Source: Moduliflexus sp964602655 (GTDB lineage Bacteria > Moduliflexota > Moduliflexia > Moduliflexales > Moduliflexaceae). Taken from it: a DNA stretch of 56,696 bases. The position numbers and the translations under genes were made by a program. Shown piece by piece: positions 42,967-51,919 of this stretch (positions are counted from its first letter, which is position 1; each line of letters begins with the position of its first letter). Below the pieces are notes generated by a model. The model ran no database searches, had not been told where the DNA came from, and saw only the letters and a list, made by a program, of their open reading frames with translations. The stretch covers positions 1 to 56,696 of the forward strand of contig CAZRSF010000038.1 of the NCBI GenBank assembly GCA_964602655.1, read 5' to 3'.

Positions 42967-44250
42967 TCATTCTGGCGTTACGATAACCTCCCATAGCAAA
43001 TTGGGCGCGATTAACCCTGCTCGTTTTTCATCGGGAAAGAGACTTGCAGGTCCACCAGTAGCGTGAATAATAAATCGTAACTCCGGCAAATTTTTGAAAA
43101 TCGTTCTGACACCATATATCCCGCCGCCAATCGCAATAAAATATGAGCCGACATTGAGCAAATATGCGGGAATATGGCAGATGCAAGTATATTGGCCAGG
43201 CAGACGGCCCATGCCGTAACGTTCTTGTGCATCGGCGTCGGAGGAATAGAAGATGCAAGTACCATCGGAGGTAAAAAGCGATATCCCTAATCGAAAATTA
43301 GGGGCTTTTTGAAAGATCACCATCTCCACTTTTATATAAATTGATTCTGTTGTTCCGAATTCTGTTCTTACAGAACCATCTTCAGCGCAAAGTCGAATTG
43401 ACTTCACTCGAGCAGCGTGATCTCCTGGCATATTCGGATCATCCCAAACACGCTCGCCACTCTGTACATAATCCTTCGATGTCAAATACGCAGCGACCAC
43501 GACCTCAGTAGAGCCTATTTTTTGCAATCGGCCAGAGGTAAGCAGGATGCCCTGCCCACAGAATTGACGAATGGCACCCATATTGTGACTGACAAATAAT
43601 ACGGTTCTGCCTCCTTTTGCGACTTCCTCCATTTTCCCCAAACATTTTTTCTGAAACTCCGCATCCCCGACGGCCAACACTTCATCTACGACCAAGATTT
43701 CCGGCTCAAGATGCGCGGCGACGGCGAAGGCAAGGCGCACATACATGCCGCTGGAATAATGTTTGACGGGTGTATCGAGAAATTTTTCGACTTCGGCAAA
43801 GGCGACAATTTCGTCGAATTTGCGTTTGATTTCCTGCCGCGTCATGCCGAGGATCGCGCCGTTCAGATAAATATTTTCGCGCCCGCTTAATTCAGGATGA
43901 AAGCCCGTGCCGACTTCCAGCAGCGAGGCGACACGGCCAGTAATCGTCACTCTGCCGGTCGTGGGGTGCGTGATGCGGCTCAGGATTTTCAGCAGCGTGC
44001 TTTTGCCCGCGCCGTTGCGCCCGATAATCCCGACGCGCTCGCCCTGCTTGATCTCGAAATTCACGTCGCGCAACGCCCAGATTTCTTCAAGGTCAACACT
44101 TTCGCGGTTCGGCGACAACGGATGACGCAGCCGCTGCATAATGCCTCTGCCGGTATGCGCGAGCGTATCGCGCAACGTCTGGTAGCGCGTCCCTTTTTGA
44201 TGGCCGATGGTATATTTTTTCCCTAAATTTTCAACCTGAATGACTGTCAT
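42967..44250 (-). CDS. wzt: Polysaccharide ABC exporter ATPase with C-terminal domain (Wzt-like)
   Basis: 427 residues. The ATPase has Walker A GRNGAGKST, signature HYSSGMYVRLAFAVA, Walker B EILVVDEVLAVGD and the His switch VSHNMG. About 170 C-terminal residues (from WDDPNMPGDHAARVKS) form a beta-rich extension as in Wzt proteins that recognise the modified non-reducing end of an O-antigen before export. The many methyltransferases in the cluster fit such end-capping. The gene overlaps the permease by four bases, forming the exporter unit. Confidence 0.93.
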   Translation of the reverse strand: MTVIQVENLGKKYTIGHQKGTRYQTLRDTLAHTGRGIMQRLRHPLSPNRESVDLEEIWALRDVNFEIKQGERVGIIGRNGAGKSTLLKILSRITHPTTGRVTITGRVASLLEVGTGFHPELSGRENIYLNGAILGMTRQEIKRKFDEIVAFAEVEKFLDTPVKHYSSGMYVRLAFAVAAHLEPEILVVDEVLAVGDAEFQKKCLGKMEEVAKGGRTVLFVSHNMGAIRQFCGQGILLTSGRLQKIGSTEVVVAAYLTSKDYVQSGERVWDDPNMPGDHAARVKSIRLCAEDGSVRTEFGTTESIYIKVEMVIFQKAPNFRLGISLFTSDGTCIFYSSDADAQERYGMGRLPGQYTCICHIPAYLLNVGSYFIAIGGGIYGVRTIFKNLPELRFIIHATGGPASLFPDEKRAGLIAPNLLWEVIVTPE

Positions 44251-45071
44251 ATAATATCCGCCAACCGCCGCTCGGTCTTCATGAAATAGAGAATGCCCAA
44301 CACGAACAATCCGACGGCAAGACCAACAGACAGTGCAAAACCTGGCCAGTACATGTGCGCGTCTTTGCCGAGCAGCGCCCAGCGAAAGCCGTCAATCACG
44401 CCGACCATCGGATTGAGCGAATAGAGCAGCCGCCATTGTTGCGGGACAATATCGCTGCTGAAGCCGACCGGCGAAATATACAGCCCGATCTGCACGAGAA
44501 ACGGGATGACATAGCGAAAATCTCGATATTTCACATTCAATGCGGAAATCCAATAGCCGACGCCTAATGCCGTCAAGATCGCCAACAAGAGCAAGCCCGG
44601 CAGCAGCAAAATCTTACTGTCGGGAACGATTCCATACCACAGCATCAGGCCGCAAAACAACACGCCGGAAATCGCAATATCCACCAGACTGACAACCATC
44701 GCCGTACTGGGAATAATCAGGCGCGGAAAATAGACTTTGGAAATCAGGTTCGTATTGGCAATCAGCGAATTCGCGCTTTCGCTCAACGTATTGCTGAAAA
44801 ACTGCCAGGGGAGCATGGCGGCATAGACTAAGAGCGGATAGGGGATATCGCCGGACGGGAGTTTGGCGATCTTGCCGAACACAATCGTAAAGACAGCCAT
44901 GGTCAGGAGCGGACGCAACACGCTCCATGCCAAGCCGATGACCGTCTGTTTATACTGTACGAGAATATCACGCCAGGCAAGAAAGAAGAAGAGTTCGCGA
45001 TACTGCCAGAGTTCCTGCCAGACGTGCTGCGCGGTTTTGGTCGGCTCGATGATGGTCGTTTGTGCTCGCAT
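44247..45071 (-). CDS. wzm: Polysaccharide ABC exporter permease (Wzm-like)
   Basis: 274 residues with about six membrane helices (for example LLTMAVFTIVFGKIAKLP, GLALLLLAILTALGVGYW-type segments and SVGLAVGLFVLGILYFMKT at the end) and an N-terminal amphipathic WQELWQYRELFFFLAWRDIL, all as in ABC2-type export permeases. It would move undecaprenyl-linked polysaccharide across the inner membrane with the downstream ATPase. GGAGGGG lies upstream of the ATG with a long spacer. Confidence 0.92.
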   Translation of the reverse strand: MRAQTTIIEPTKTAQHVWQELWQYRELFFFLAWRDILVQYKQTVIGLAWSVLRPLLTMAVFTIVFGKIAKLPSGDIPYPLLVYAAMLPWQFFSNTLSESANSLIANTNLISKVYFPRLIIPSTAMVVSLVDIAISGVLFCGLMLWYGIVPDSKILLLPGLLLLAILTALGVGYWISALNVKYRDFRYVIPFLVQIGLYISPVGFSSDIVPQQWRLLYSLNPMVGVIDGFRWALLGKDAHMYWPGFALSVGLAVGLFVLGILYFMKTERRLADII

Positions 45072-45116
45072 TACCCACCCTTGCCCCTCCTAAAAGGGAA
45101 ATTCATGTCTCGCTCG

Positions 45117-45773
45117 TCAGTTCTGCTGAATGATGTCAACGCCTTCGGGGATTTCGAATGTAAACACCTCGTCCGGCGGCGCAACGTTGATTTCGAGATT
45201 GTGCAAATAAACATCAGTAATGTTGCCATACGGATCGTACACTGCCGTATGCACAATCTGAAATGTTTTGGGATCAACTGTCAAAATCAGTTTAGCGAGT
45301 TCCGGCTGCGGCTGTTTGGGCAGCAATTCCAGTTTATACGCAGTTGCCGGATCGGATTCTGCCAGCAGGCTCATATAAAAATCGTTCTGCAATTTCCCCA
45401 TGCCGGAGAGGAACGTAATCGGCGTTTTCGAGCCATACGCATCTTCCGCCTGCTGGACAATGACTTGTTCGTCTTCAGCGACATAAAACCACATCGTTTT
45501 GCCGTCACTGACCAGGAGTTGCTGCTCAGGATTCGTATATTCCCAGCGCATTTTGCCAGGTTTCTTGAAATAGACCATGCCGCTTGATTCTTTGGGTTTT
45601 GTCACAGAACGCAGATGCGAAATCTGCGTAAACGAGGCGTAAATATCATCCGTGCGTTCATATTCCGCCTGCACTTTATCGATCAGTGTTTGCAATTCAT
45701 CTTGTCCGAACGCGGCGATTGCCATACAATTCATGACACAACACAACCCGACCACTCGCAATAATGTTTTCAT
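45117..45773 (-). CDS. lolA: LolA-like lipoprotein carrier
   Basis: 218 residues from the ATG at 45773, which starts a signal peptide (LLRVVGLCCVMNCMAIAAFG, cleavage near AFGQDE). The upstream extension to 45887 is not credible. The mature part matches LolA: DKVQAEYERTDDIYASFTQ, GMVYFKKPGKMRWEY, TNPEQQLLVSDGKTMWFY and the closing FTFEIPEGVDIIQ. LolA carries lipoproteins from the inner membrane to the outer membrane. No LolB or LolCDE is adjacent. The gene lies 45 bases upstream of nothing related; the Wzm gene follows on the same strand. Confidence 0.88.
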   Translation of the reverse strand: MKTLLRVVGLCCVMNCMAIAAFGQDELQTLIDKVQAEYERTDDIYASFTQISHLRSVTKPKESSGMVYFKKPGKMRWEYTNPEQQLLVSDGKTMWFYVAEDEQVIVQQAEDAYGSKTPITFLSGMGKLQNDFYMSLLAESDPATAYKLELLPKQPQPELAKLILTVDPKTFQIVHTAVYDPYGNITDVYLHNLEINVAPPDEVFTFEIPEGVDIIQQN

Positions 45774-45847
45774 ACGTCTCAATCTATCTATTGACAGCGT
45801 GAAGCTGCGACGCGGTCGCAATTTCACCCTATAATATGCTTTGTTGG

Positions 45848-47359
45848 TTATGTCAACGCAGAGCCTTGTAAAGGCATTGGCGCACATGGGAGTTGAATAT
45901 GAAATGTTGTGCCCTTATGCAACGCGCTTTCCACCCAAATGCGACCGTGATGCGCTTTGACAATGGCTCTACAAATCGCCAGGCCAAGCCCAGAGCCGCC
46001 GAATTCCCGCGTTGATGTGTTATCTACTTGATAAAACTTTTCAAAGATTCGTTCGAAATGCTCTTCAGCAATACCGATGCCCGAATCCGTTACCGAGATT
46101 CGGATGGCGTCATCCCGATGAGTAATCGCGAGCGCCACTGTTCCGCTCTCTGTAAATTTGGTCGCATTCAACAGCACATTTTTCAGCATCCGAATAATTT
46201 TAGGTTTATCGGCCAGAATTTTGGGAAGGTTTGGCGCGATTGTCATGCGAAATTGCAGGCCTTTCGCCAGCGCGGCGTCTTGGGCAACCTCAGCCACTTC
46301 CTGTGCAGCCAAATCAATCTCAAAAAGCGATGGATTCAAATCAATCTGATTCGCCTCTAACCCGGTGACGTCAATCAAATTATCAATCAATTCCGAAAGA
46401 ACCTCGCTTTGCTTTCTGGAAAGGCTGATAAAATCTCGTTGGTCTGCATTCAAATCGCCAAGCGTCTCTTGTAACAGCAGTTCGAATGTACTCAAAATCG
46501 AAGAAATTGGCGTGCGCAGTTCATGTGAAACGGTCGAAAGAAAATTCGCCTTCAGGCGGCTGACTTCTTTTTCCTGCGTGACATCTCGCAAAATCGTGAC
46601 AACGCCCATAGGGAAGTCATCTTTATCTCGCAACGTTCTTGCAATTGCGATAATGCTGCGTTCCTCAGACGGCTCGTCTTCTCGTCGAAACACAATTTCA
46701 TCGCTGACGACCTCATTACTCCGGTGAGAGGCTTCGATCAGCAACATAATCAAATCGCGCAATTCCAGGACGTCAAGAATACGTTTGCCGACCAAATCCT
46801 CTTCCCGACAGCCCAAAATATCAGTACATGCCTTGTTCACTAACGAGATGCGATCGTTTCCGTCAAAGACGATAATGCCATCAGTAATCGAATGCACAAT
46901 CGCCTCGGCTTTATTTTTTTCAGCCAGAAGTTCCTTGGACAAACGGTCATTCAGTCGTTTAATCTTTGCCTTTTGAATCAGCGTTTCGACGGTCTGTTTG
47001 AGTTCTTCGTAATCCCACGGCTTTTTGAGACATTTTTCCAGACCGGCATGATTCACGGCATACACAACATCATCAAATCCGGCTTGCCCTGTCAGAATGA
47101 CCGTCATAATATTGCGGTCACGCTTGTGAACTATTTCCAAAAAATGCGATCCCTGCATTCCGGGCATGATTTCATCTGTGATGACAATATCAATCTGCTC
47201 TCCCTGCGAGAGCAGATCATCAATCACAGCAAGGGCTTCTGCCGCGCTTTCGGCGACCTCGATTTCACACGCATCCCCGACGGCGTGTTCTAATTGAGTT
47301 AAGAGTGACCCAACGACTTCAGGTTGGTCATCTACACAAATAATAAACCCTTTTTGCAT
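45848..47359 (-). CDS. Receiver-PAS-histidine kinase
   Basis: 503 residues in order: receiver (1-125; FIICVDDQPEVV, DIVITDEIMPGMQG, Lys in KKPWDY), short coiled coil, PAS (about 150-265; SITDGIIVFDGNDRISLVN), and kinase with H-box FLSTVSHELRTPISS (His about 279), N-box MLKNVLLNATKF, DSGIGIAEEH and GSGLGLAICRAI. The receiver at the N-terminus means another kinase may control this one. Its first 150 residues are closely paralogous to the protein at 54772-56013. It lies 14 bases after Der on the minus strand. Confidence 0.93.
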   Translation of the reverse strand: MQKGFIICVDDQPEVVGSLLTQLEHAVGDACEIEVAESAAEALAVIDDLLSQGEQIDIVITDEIMPGMQGSHFLEIVHKRDRNIMTVILTGQAGFDDVVYAVNHAGLEKCLKKPWDYEELKQTVETLIQKAKIKRLNDRLSKELLAEKNKAEAIVHSITDGIIVFDGNDRISLVNKACTDILGCREEDLVGKRILDVLELRDLIMLLIEASHRSNEVVSDEIVFRREDEPSEERSIIAIARTLRDKDDFPMGVVTILRDVTQEKEVSRLKANFLSTVSHELRTPISSILSTFELLLQETLGDLNADQRDFISLSRKQSEVLSELIDNLIDVTGLEANQIDLNPSLFEIDLAAQEVAEVAQDAALAKGLQFRMTIAPNLPKILADKPKIIRMLKNVLLNATKFTESGTVALAITHRDDAIRISVTDSGIGIAEEHFERIFEKFYQVDNTSTREFGGSGLGLAICRAIVKAHHGRIWVESALHKGTTFHIQLPCAPMPLQGSALT

Positions 47360-47373
47360 GGAATGCGGACGCT

Positions 47374-48693
47374 CTATCCTCGCGGTTGAAGGCGAAGATA
47401 TACCGGCGACTCGGTAAATTCGAAATGTTCGCGAAATTGGTTGATCAGATACCGTTTATACGAAAAATGCACGCCATCCGGATGATTACAAAACAACACG
47501 AATGTCGGCGGACGCACTGCCGACTGGCTGGCATAATAAAATTTCACTGGCTTTCCTCGATACGCTGGCGGAGGGTACGCTTGCACGATTTTTTCTAACG
47601 CCGAATTGACATCTGACGTAGAAATCCGCTTATTATATTGCCCATAGATGCGGTCAGCCAATTCCAATGTCTTTGATACGCGCTGTCCCGTCAATGCGGA
47701 AATGAAAATAATCGGCGCATAGTCTAAAAATTTCAATTTTTCTTTAATCTGAAGCGCAAATTCTCCGGCAGTCTCCGTGCTTTTTTCGATCAAATCCCAT
47801 TTATTCACGACCAACAACACAGCGCGACCATTATTGTAAGCGTACCCAGCAATTCTGGCATCCTGATCCGTAATGCCTTCTTCCGCATTCAACATGACAA
47901 ACGCAAGATGGCACCGGTCGATACTTTTGAACGAACGAATGACACTGTAACGTTCAACCGGGTCAAACACTTTGCTTTTCCGGCGAATCCCCGATGTATC
48001 AATGAATACGTAATGCGTTCCGTTGGCATGAACCTCTGAGTCAATGGCATCGCGCGTCGTTCCCGCAATATCGGTCACTAACATGCGGTCTTCGCCAAGG
48101 AGATAATTGACAAGGGATGATTTCCCGACATTCGGCCTGCCGACAACCGCAATCCGCATGGCAGCCGGTTCGCCTCCAGTCTCCTCTTCATCCATCTCTT
48201 CGACATGCCCGCAAATTTTATCAAGCAAGTCATCCAGCCCTAATTTATGCTCGGCTGAAATCGTCAGAAAATCAGGGATGCCGAGTTGATACAAATCAAG
48301 CGCCGTGTTTTCGTACCGAGGGCCGTCAATTTTATTGGCCACAAAATACACCGGTTTCTGCGTTTGCCGCAATCGCTGCACGACCTCATAATCTATTGTG
48401 GTGATTTCCGCTTTTCCATCAAAAAGACACACAATCACATCCGCTTCTTCAATCGCTAATTGTGTCTGCGCCTGCATGGATGAGAGCATCGGATCGTCGG
48501 CCAATGGGTCTAACCCGCCCGTATCAATAACAGAAAATGTTTTATTCAGCCATCGAACTGTCCCATAGATCCTGTCGCGAGTCACGCCAGGCATATCCTG
48601 CGTAATCGCCGTACTTTGTCCGGTAAGTCGGTTAAAGAGGGTTGATTTTCCTACATTTGGCTTTCCTACAATCGCTACAGTCGTTTTTTGCAT
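47374..48693 (-). CDS. der: Ribosome-assembly GTPase Der (EngA)
   Basis: 439 residues with two GTPase domains and a C-terminal KH-like domain. G1 motifs GKPNVGKST (about 10-18) and GRPNVGKSS (about 185-193), G3 DTGGLDP and DTSGIRR, and G4 NKIDG and NKWD are all intact, and the C-terminal KFYYASQSAVRPPTFVLFCN is typical. Der is needed for 50S subunit maturation and is essential in most bacteria. It makes a run with the receiver-PAS kinase but has a separate hairpin in its leader. Confidence 0.97.
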   Translation of the reverse strand: MQKTTVAIVGKPNVGKSTLFNRLTGQSTAITQDMPGVTRDRIYGTVRWLNKTFSVIDTGGLDPLADDPMLSSMQAQTQLAIEEADVIVCLFDGKAEITTIDYEVVQRLRQTQKPVYFVANKIDGPRYENTALDLYQLGIPDFLTISAEHKLGLDDLLDKICGHVEEMDEEETGGEPAAMRIAVVGRPNVGKSSLVNYLLGEDRMLVTDIAGTTRDAIDSEVHANGTHYVFIDTSGIRRKSKVFDPVERYSVIRSFKSIDRCHLAFVMLNAEEGITDQDARIAGYAYNNGRAVLLVVNKWDLIEKSTETAGEFALQIKEKLKFLDYAPIIFISALTGQRVSKTLELADRIYGQYNKRISTSDVNSALEKIVQAYPPPAYRGKPVKFYYASQSAVRPPTFVLFCNHPDGVHFSYKRYLINQFREHFEFTESPVYLRLQPRG

Positions 48694-48705
48694 AACTCGT
48701 TAAAG

Positions 48706-48727
48706 AAAAGAGCTTTTATGCTCTTTT
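48706..48727. promoter_or_regulatory. Hairpin in the leader of der
   Basis: A perfect AAAAGAGC/GCTCTTTT stem (48706-48713, 48720-48727) with a six-base loop ends 13 bases from the der start. On the minus strand it is followed by TTTTCTTTAACG, so it could be a second terminator after the TPR gene or an attenuator for der. Confidence 0.6.
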
Positions 48728-48730
48728 GTA

Positions 48731-48778
48731 TAAAAAACAAAAAGGTTAAGGGCTATTCAGAATGGCTCTTAACCTTTT
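48731..48778 (-). terminator. Intrinsic terminator of the TPR gene
   Basis: A 14-bp stem, AAAAGGTTAAGGGC (48740-48753) with GCTCTTAACCTTTT (48765-48778), one G-T pair and an 11-base loop. On the minus strand it runs into TTTTTGTTTTTTAT. It lies 25 bases past the TPR stop. Confidence 0.85.
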
Positions 48779-48802
48779 CTTTCATTTCAACCCCGTCACA
48801 GT

Positions 48803-50470
48803 TCACGCTAACAATCTATTCAATCTGTTTTTAACATCCCGATAGCCCGGATTGATTTGAAACAATTCTTGAAAGATGTGCGCCGCTTCGCTCATTCGTC
48901 CGCCTTCTTCATAGGAAGAGGCGATTTGATACGTCAAATCCTGATAGCGTTGTTCGCCCTTGCCTACACGGGCGCGCGCTTCCTGGAGCGATTGAATCGC
49001 CTGGTTATATTCCCCTTTTTCCAGGTAGCATAACGCGATCACGCTTTGGCATTCGACAAATTTCGATGGCTCAAGCGAAGCTAATTTTAATTCCTCAATA
49101 GCATCATCCAGCAGTGACATTTCTTTATAGGAAATGCCAAGCTCATAATGCGTTTCATAATCTTCAGCGCCGACTTCTTCTAAAACGCCTTGTTTAAACT
49201 CTTTGACAATATCCTTCACTTCACTGGTTGCAAGCTTTTCAGACGCCTGAATTTTTAACGACGACGTCGGCTGAGGTTGTGTGCTGCCAACGTTTTGCTC
49301 AAAATTAAAGCTGGTATCCAGTCGCGACGCTAAATCAAAGACCCCCCCCCCTGATGGCGGAGGCGCTACAGGTTGAGGGGGCGGTGGTTGAAGCGCTGGA
49401 GAACTATCAGCAAAATCAAAATCCAGACTATGACTTTGCGCGGCGAAATCAACCACCGGGGTATTATCTGGTTTCTCCGCCTGCACATCCGGTGTCCAGG
49501 CAATTGAGCCTTGATCCCCAATCTGAAAATCCAACGAATGATCATCCCCTGACGAGGCGACGTCCGTCAACTCAATGCCACTCACATCAAAATCAAGCGT
49601 ATGTTCTGGTAAAACAGTCGGAGCAAACGCCTCTTCATCGCCAAAATTCAACGTAGAAAGTTCGTCGGTTGAAAAAACAATCGCTTCTTTCGGCAACGGC
49701 GGAACGACTGCTGGCGCTGCATGCGCAGGGGCAGTAAGCTCCGCTAATTGTTCCCGATAATCAATATTGTTCGGGAACATTTTCGTCAGCGTGGTAAAAA
49801 TTGTCCGAGCCTCGTTGCGAAGATGTAATTCCGCATACGAATAGGCAATTCTGGAGAGCACATCTTCATTGTCCGCCTGCAATTCCACGGCTCGACGATA
49901 ATACTCTTTCCCTTCGTTGAGATTGCTTTGAACAAGCGCATCGCCAATATCGAGATAAATCAGCGCCGCATCTGCCTTAAAATTTTCCCCTTCGTACATC
50001 GCCGCCAATTTCGTGCGAATTTTAATGTTCGAAGGATCGAGGTCTGCAATTTTTCGATACGTATCTAAGGAGTCATGTTTTTGCCCTGCCGCAGCTTGCA
50101 TTTCCGCAGCGGCTAAGTAATTGGTTTTCGCTTCGCCAATCAGCCCCTTTTGAACATACATGTCAGCCAATTGGAGATACGTGCTGATTTGTTCCGGTTT
50201 GGCTCGCTGCGCTTTTTTATAAACCGCAATGGCTTTAAGCGTAAATCCGTCTTTTGCGTAAAGTTCACCGACTCGAAGATAGTATTCGCAGGCTTTCTCC
50301 GCATCGCCGCGCTTCGCATACAAATCGCCTAACCCATTCAGCGCATTGAGATCTTCGGGCTGCTCTTGGAGAATTTTCTCATACTTCTCAACTTCTTTAT
50401 CTTTTCCGCCGCCTTTTTTTTGACTTAGTCCTTTAAAGGCATCGAGAAAACTTGCCGGTTTCTTAGACAT
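48803..50470 (-). CDS. TPR protein with disordered linker and G10 tract
   Basis: 555 residues, cytoplasmic, no signal. TPR arrays cover about 30-245 (LNALNGLGDLYAKRGDAEKA, ISTYLQLADMYVQKGLIGEA) and about 400-555 (AEDYETHYELGISYKEMSLL, SVIALCYLEKGEYNQAIQSL). The middle 150 residues are acidic, then proline-rich (PPPPQPVAPPPSGGGVFD), probably disordered. The four residues around SGGG are coded by a run of ten G. AAGGAG precedes the start. GcvH and bactofilin lie upstream on the same strand. The architecture suits a scaffold for a multiprotein assembly, but the partners are unknown. Confidence 0.87.
   Translation of the reverse strand: MSKKPASFLDAFKGLSQKKGGGKDKEVEKYEKILQEQPEDLNALNGLGDLYAKRGDAEKACEYYLRVGELYAKDGFTLKAIAVYKKAQRAKPEQISTYLQLADMYVQKGLIGEAKTNYLAAAEMQAAAGQKHDSLDTYRKIADLDPSNIKIRTKLAAMYEGENFKADAALIYLDIGDALVQSNLNEGKEYYRRAVELQADNEDVLSRIAYSYAELHLRNEARTIFTTLTKMFPNNIDYREQLAELTAPAHAAPAVVPPLPKEAIVFSTDELSTLNFGDEEAFAPTVLPEHTLDFDVSGIELTDVASSGDDHSLDFQIGDQGSIAWTPDVQAEKPDNTPVVDFAAQSHSLDFDFADSSPALQPPPPQPVAPPPSGGGVFDLASRLDTSFNFEQNVGSTQPQPTSSLKIQASEKLATSEVKDIVKEFKQGVLEEVGAEDYETHYELGISYKEMSLLDDAIEELKLASLEPSKFVECQSVIALCYLEKGEYNQAIQSLQEARARVGKGEQRYQDLTYQIASSYEEGGRMSEAAHIFQELFQINPGYRDVKNRLNRLLA
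49342..49351. repeat. C10 (G10 on the coding strand) homopolymer in the TPR gene
   Basis: Ten consecutive C on the plus strand code for glycines near residues 373-376 of the TPR protein. No other homopolymer of this length was seen in a coding region of the window. Gain or loss of one base would shift the frame and remove the second TPR array. Confidence 0.85.
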
Positions 50471-50608
50471 TCCTGTTCTCCTTCACTTACCAATCCTCAC
50501 CAGCCTTTTCAGGCACGGCAAACACTGTCTTTACGCTCCTTTAAGGTCTCTTGCTGAATATTGACTCGCCCAACAGGGACAAAGTAAAATCGCAATCACT
50601 GAAAATGT

Positions 50609-50992
50609 TTATTTTGCGTGAACCATTGTTTCGTATTCATCCGCAGGCAGCAGCCGTTCAATTTCAGAGACATCCGTCATCATCACTTCGAAAATCCATC
50701 CGCTGCCATAGGGTTCCTGATTGATACGTTCCGGGGCATCGTCTAACGCTTCGTTAATCGCAATAACTTCGCCGCTCACCGGAGCAAAAAGATCGGAAAC
50801 CGTTTTCACGGATTCAATTGTGCCACACACTTCGAATTGGGAGACGTGCGAACCTGGTTCAGGAAGTTCCACATAGACGACATCGCCTAATTGTTCCTGC
50901 GCATAATGCGTAATCCCGACAATCGCACGCTGTCCATCGACACGAACCCATTCATGTTCCTTGCTATATTTGAGTTCTCCTGGAAACAGCAT
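50609..50992 (-). CDS. gcvH: Glycine cleavage system H protein
   Basis: 127 residues, usual length. YSKEHEWVRVDG, the lipoyl-lysine in ESVKTVSD (about residue 63) and NEALDDAPERINQEPYGSGW are diagnostic. The lipoylated H protein shuttles the aminomethyl group between the P, T and L proteins; none is in this window. H-like proteins can also serve lipoate transfer. GAGGAGG precedes the start. It is 18 bases from the bactofilin gene, so they are probably co-transcribed. Confidence 0.96.
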   Translation of the reverse strand: MLFPGELKYSKEHEWVRVDGQRAIVGITHYAQEQLGDVVYVELPEPGSHVSQFEVCGTIESVKTVSDLFAPVSGEVIAINEALDDAPERINQEPYGSGWIFEVMMTDVSEIERLLPADEYETMVHAK

Positions 50993-51009
50993 AACTGAAG
51001 CTCCTCCTC

Positions 51010-51510
51010 TCAGTCTTTTGACGAACGACGAGATGTATCCATATCCACATTGCCTTTAAAATGAGCGCCTTCCGCCACAATGACTTTCGGCGCTTTGATA
51101 TCCCCCATCATCGTCCCCGATGCGACAATTTCCACGCGATTCTGGGCCACCAGATTTCCGGTCACTTTGCCGCCGATATTGATATTCTCGGCTTGCACGT
51201 CAGCTTCGACCACTCCGGCCTGACCGACGATCAGATTCCGTTCCAGCAAAATTTTTCCAATCACGCGGCCTTCGATTTTCACATCTTCGTCGCCAACGAG
51301 TTCGCCCTTAATTGTGATGCCCTTACCAATGGTCGTGACGCTGCCATCGTTTCTTTTGGGCGTAGGCACTTGCGATGTTTGATTCACTGCTTGCTGCTCA
51401 CGCTTTTGCGGGGGAGACGGCGGAGTAAATGCCGGTTCTGTCGGAATTGCTTGTTTCACTTGCGAATCTTCACTGCCTTCTTCCATACGTTGTCGTCCAA
51501 AAAGTGCCAC
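51010..51510 (-). CDS. Bactofilin
   Basis: 166 residues from a GTG at 51510 with GGGAGGA about eight bases upstream. A proline-rich disordered head (about 20-50) leads to the beta-helix core ITIKGELVGDEDVKIEGRVI, then repeated GKILLERNLIVGQAGVVEAD, AENINIGGKVTGNL and GDIKAPKVIVAEGAHFKGNV. Bactofilins polymerise without nucleotide into filaments that shape the envelope or position proteins. The neighbouring TPR protein could be a partner. A possible promoter lies upstream (51677-51705). Confidence 0.95.
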   Translation of the reverse strand: MALFGRQRMEEGSEDSQVKQAIPTEPAFTPPSPPQKREQQAVNQTSQVPTPKRNDGSVTTIGKGITIKGELVGDEDVKIEGRVIGKILLERNLIVGQAGVVEADVQAENINIGGKVTGNLVAQNRVEIVASGTMMGDIKAPKVIVAEGAHFKGNVDMDTSRRSSKD

Positions 51511-51919
51511 GGTTCGTATCCTCCCTGAATATGATGTTTCACACTGGCAACCATGCGTTCATCACGCCTGATTACCTTGTTCATAGGCTTCGAATCATAC
51601 TACGTCTTTACATCTGCCATACAGGCGCATTGCTTGTCAAGTCGAAAGCTGATTATTTTCAGAAAATGTTAGACGCGAATTAATAAAAGCGACTTCCCTT
51701 GTCAAGTTTTTTCTCGTTCTCCCTCTATCACTTCGCATACGAGCAACGGGAGGGCTGAGATATTTCTTGACTTTTTCCAGCATTCTTCGCGATGCGGTTG
51801 TCGTGTCTGCTTACGGTCGAAACAATCTCAGTGTTCCGGCAGGTTTCAAGATTCCCTTTCTTCCAAAAAATCCTTGTAGTGACGGATGCAATGACAACGG
51901 AGAAGAACGCGCTATTATC
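51511..51919. other. Divergent intergenic region, bactofilin and ABC permease
   Basis: No gene is supported here. A TTG-initiated extension of the permease frame from 51767 is improbable. The region should hold a promoter for each direction. Only the minus-strand one is visible (51677-51705). On the plus side GGAGAAGAA lies near the permease ATG. Confidence 0.6.
51677..51705 (-). promoter_or_regulatory. Possible sigma70-type promoter for bactofilin-gcvH
   Basis: On the minus strand TTGACA (51705-51700) is followed after exactly 17 bases by TAATTC (51682-51677). It stands about 167 bases upstream of the bactofilin GTG. The -35 is perfect and the -10 moderate. Confidence 0.4.

Noticed and set aside
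51751..51780. GGGAGGGCTGAGA upstream of the ABC permease, like part of a thiamine riboswitch
   Set aside because: The second half of the TPP aptamer (CCTGATC, TAATGCCAGCG, GGGA) is absent downstream, so only a chance match remains.
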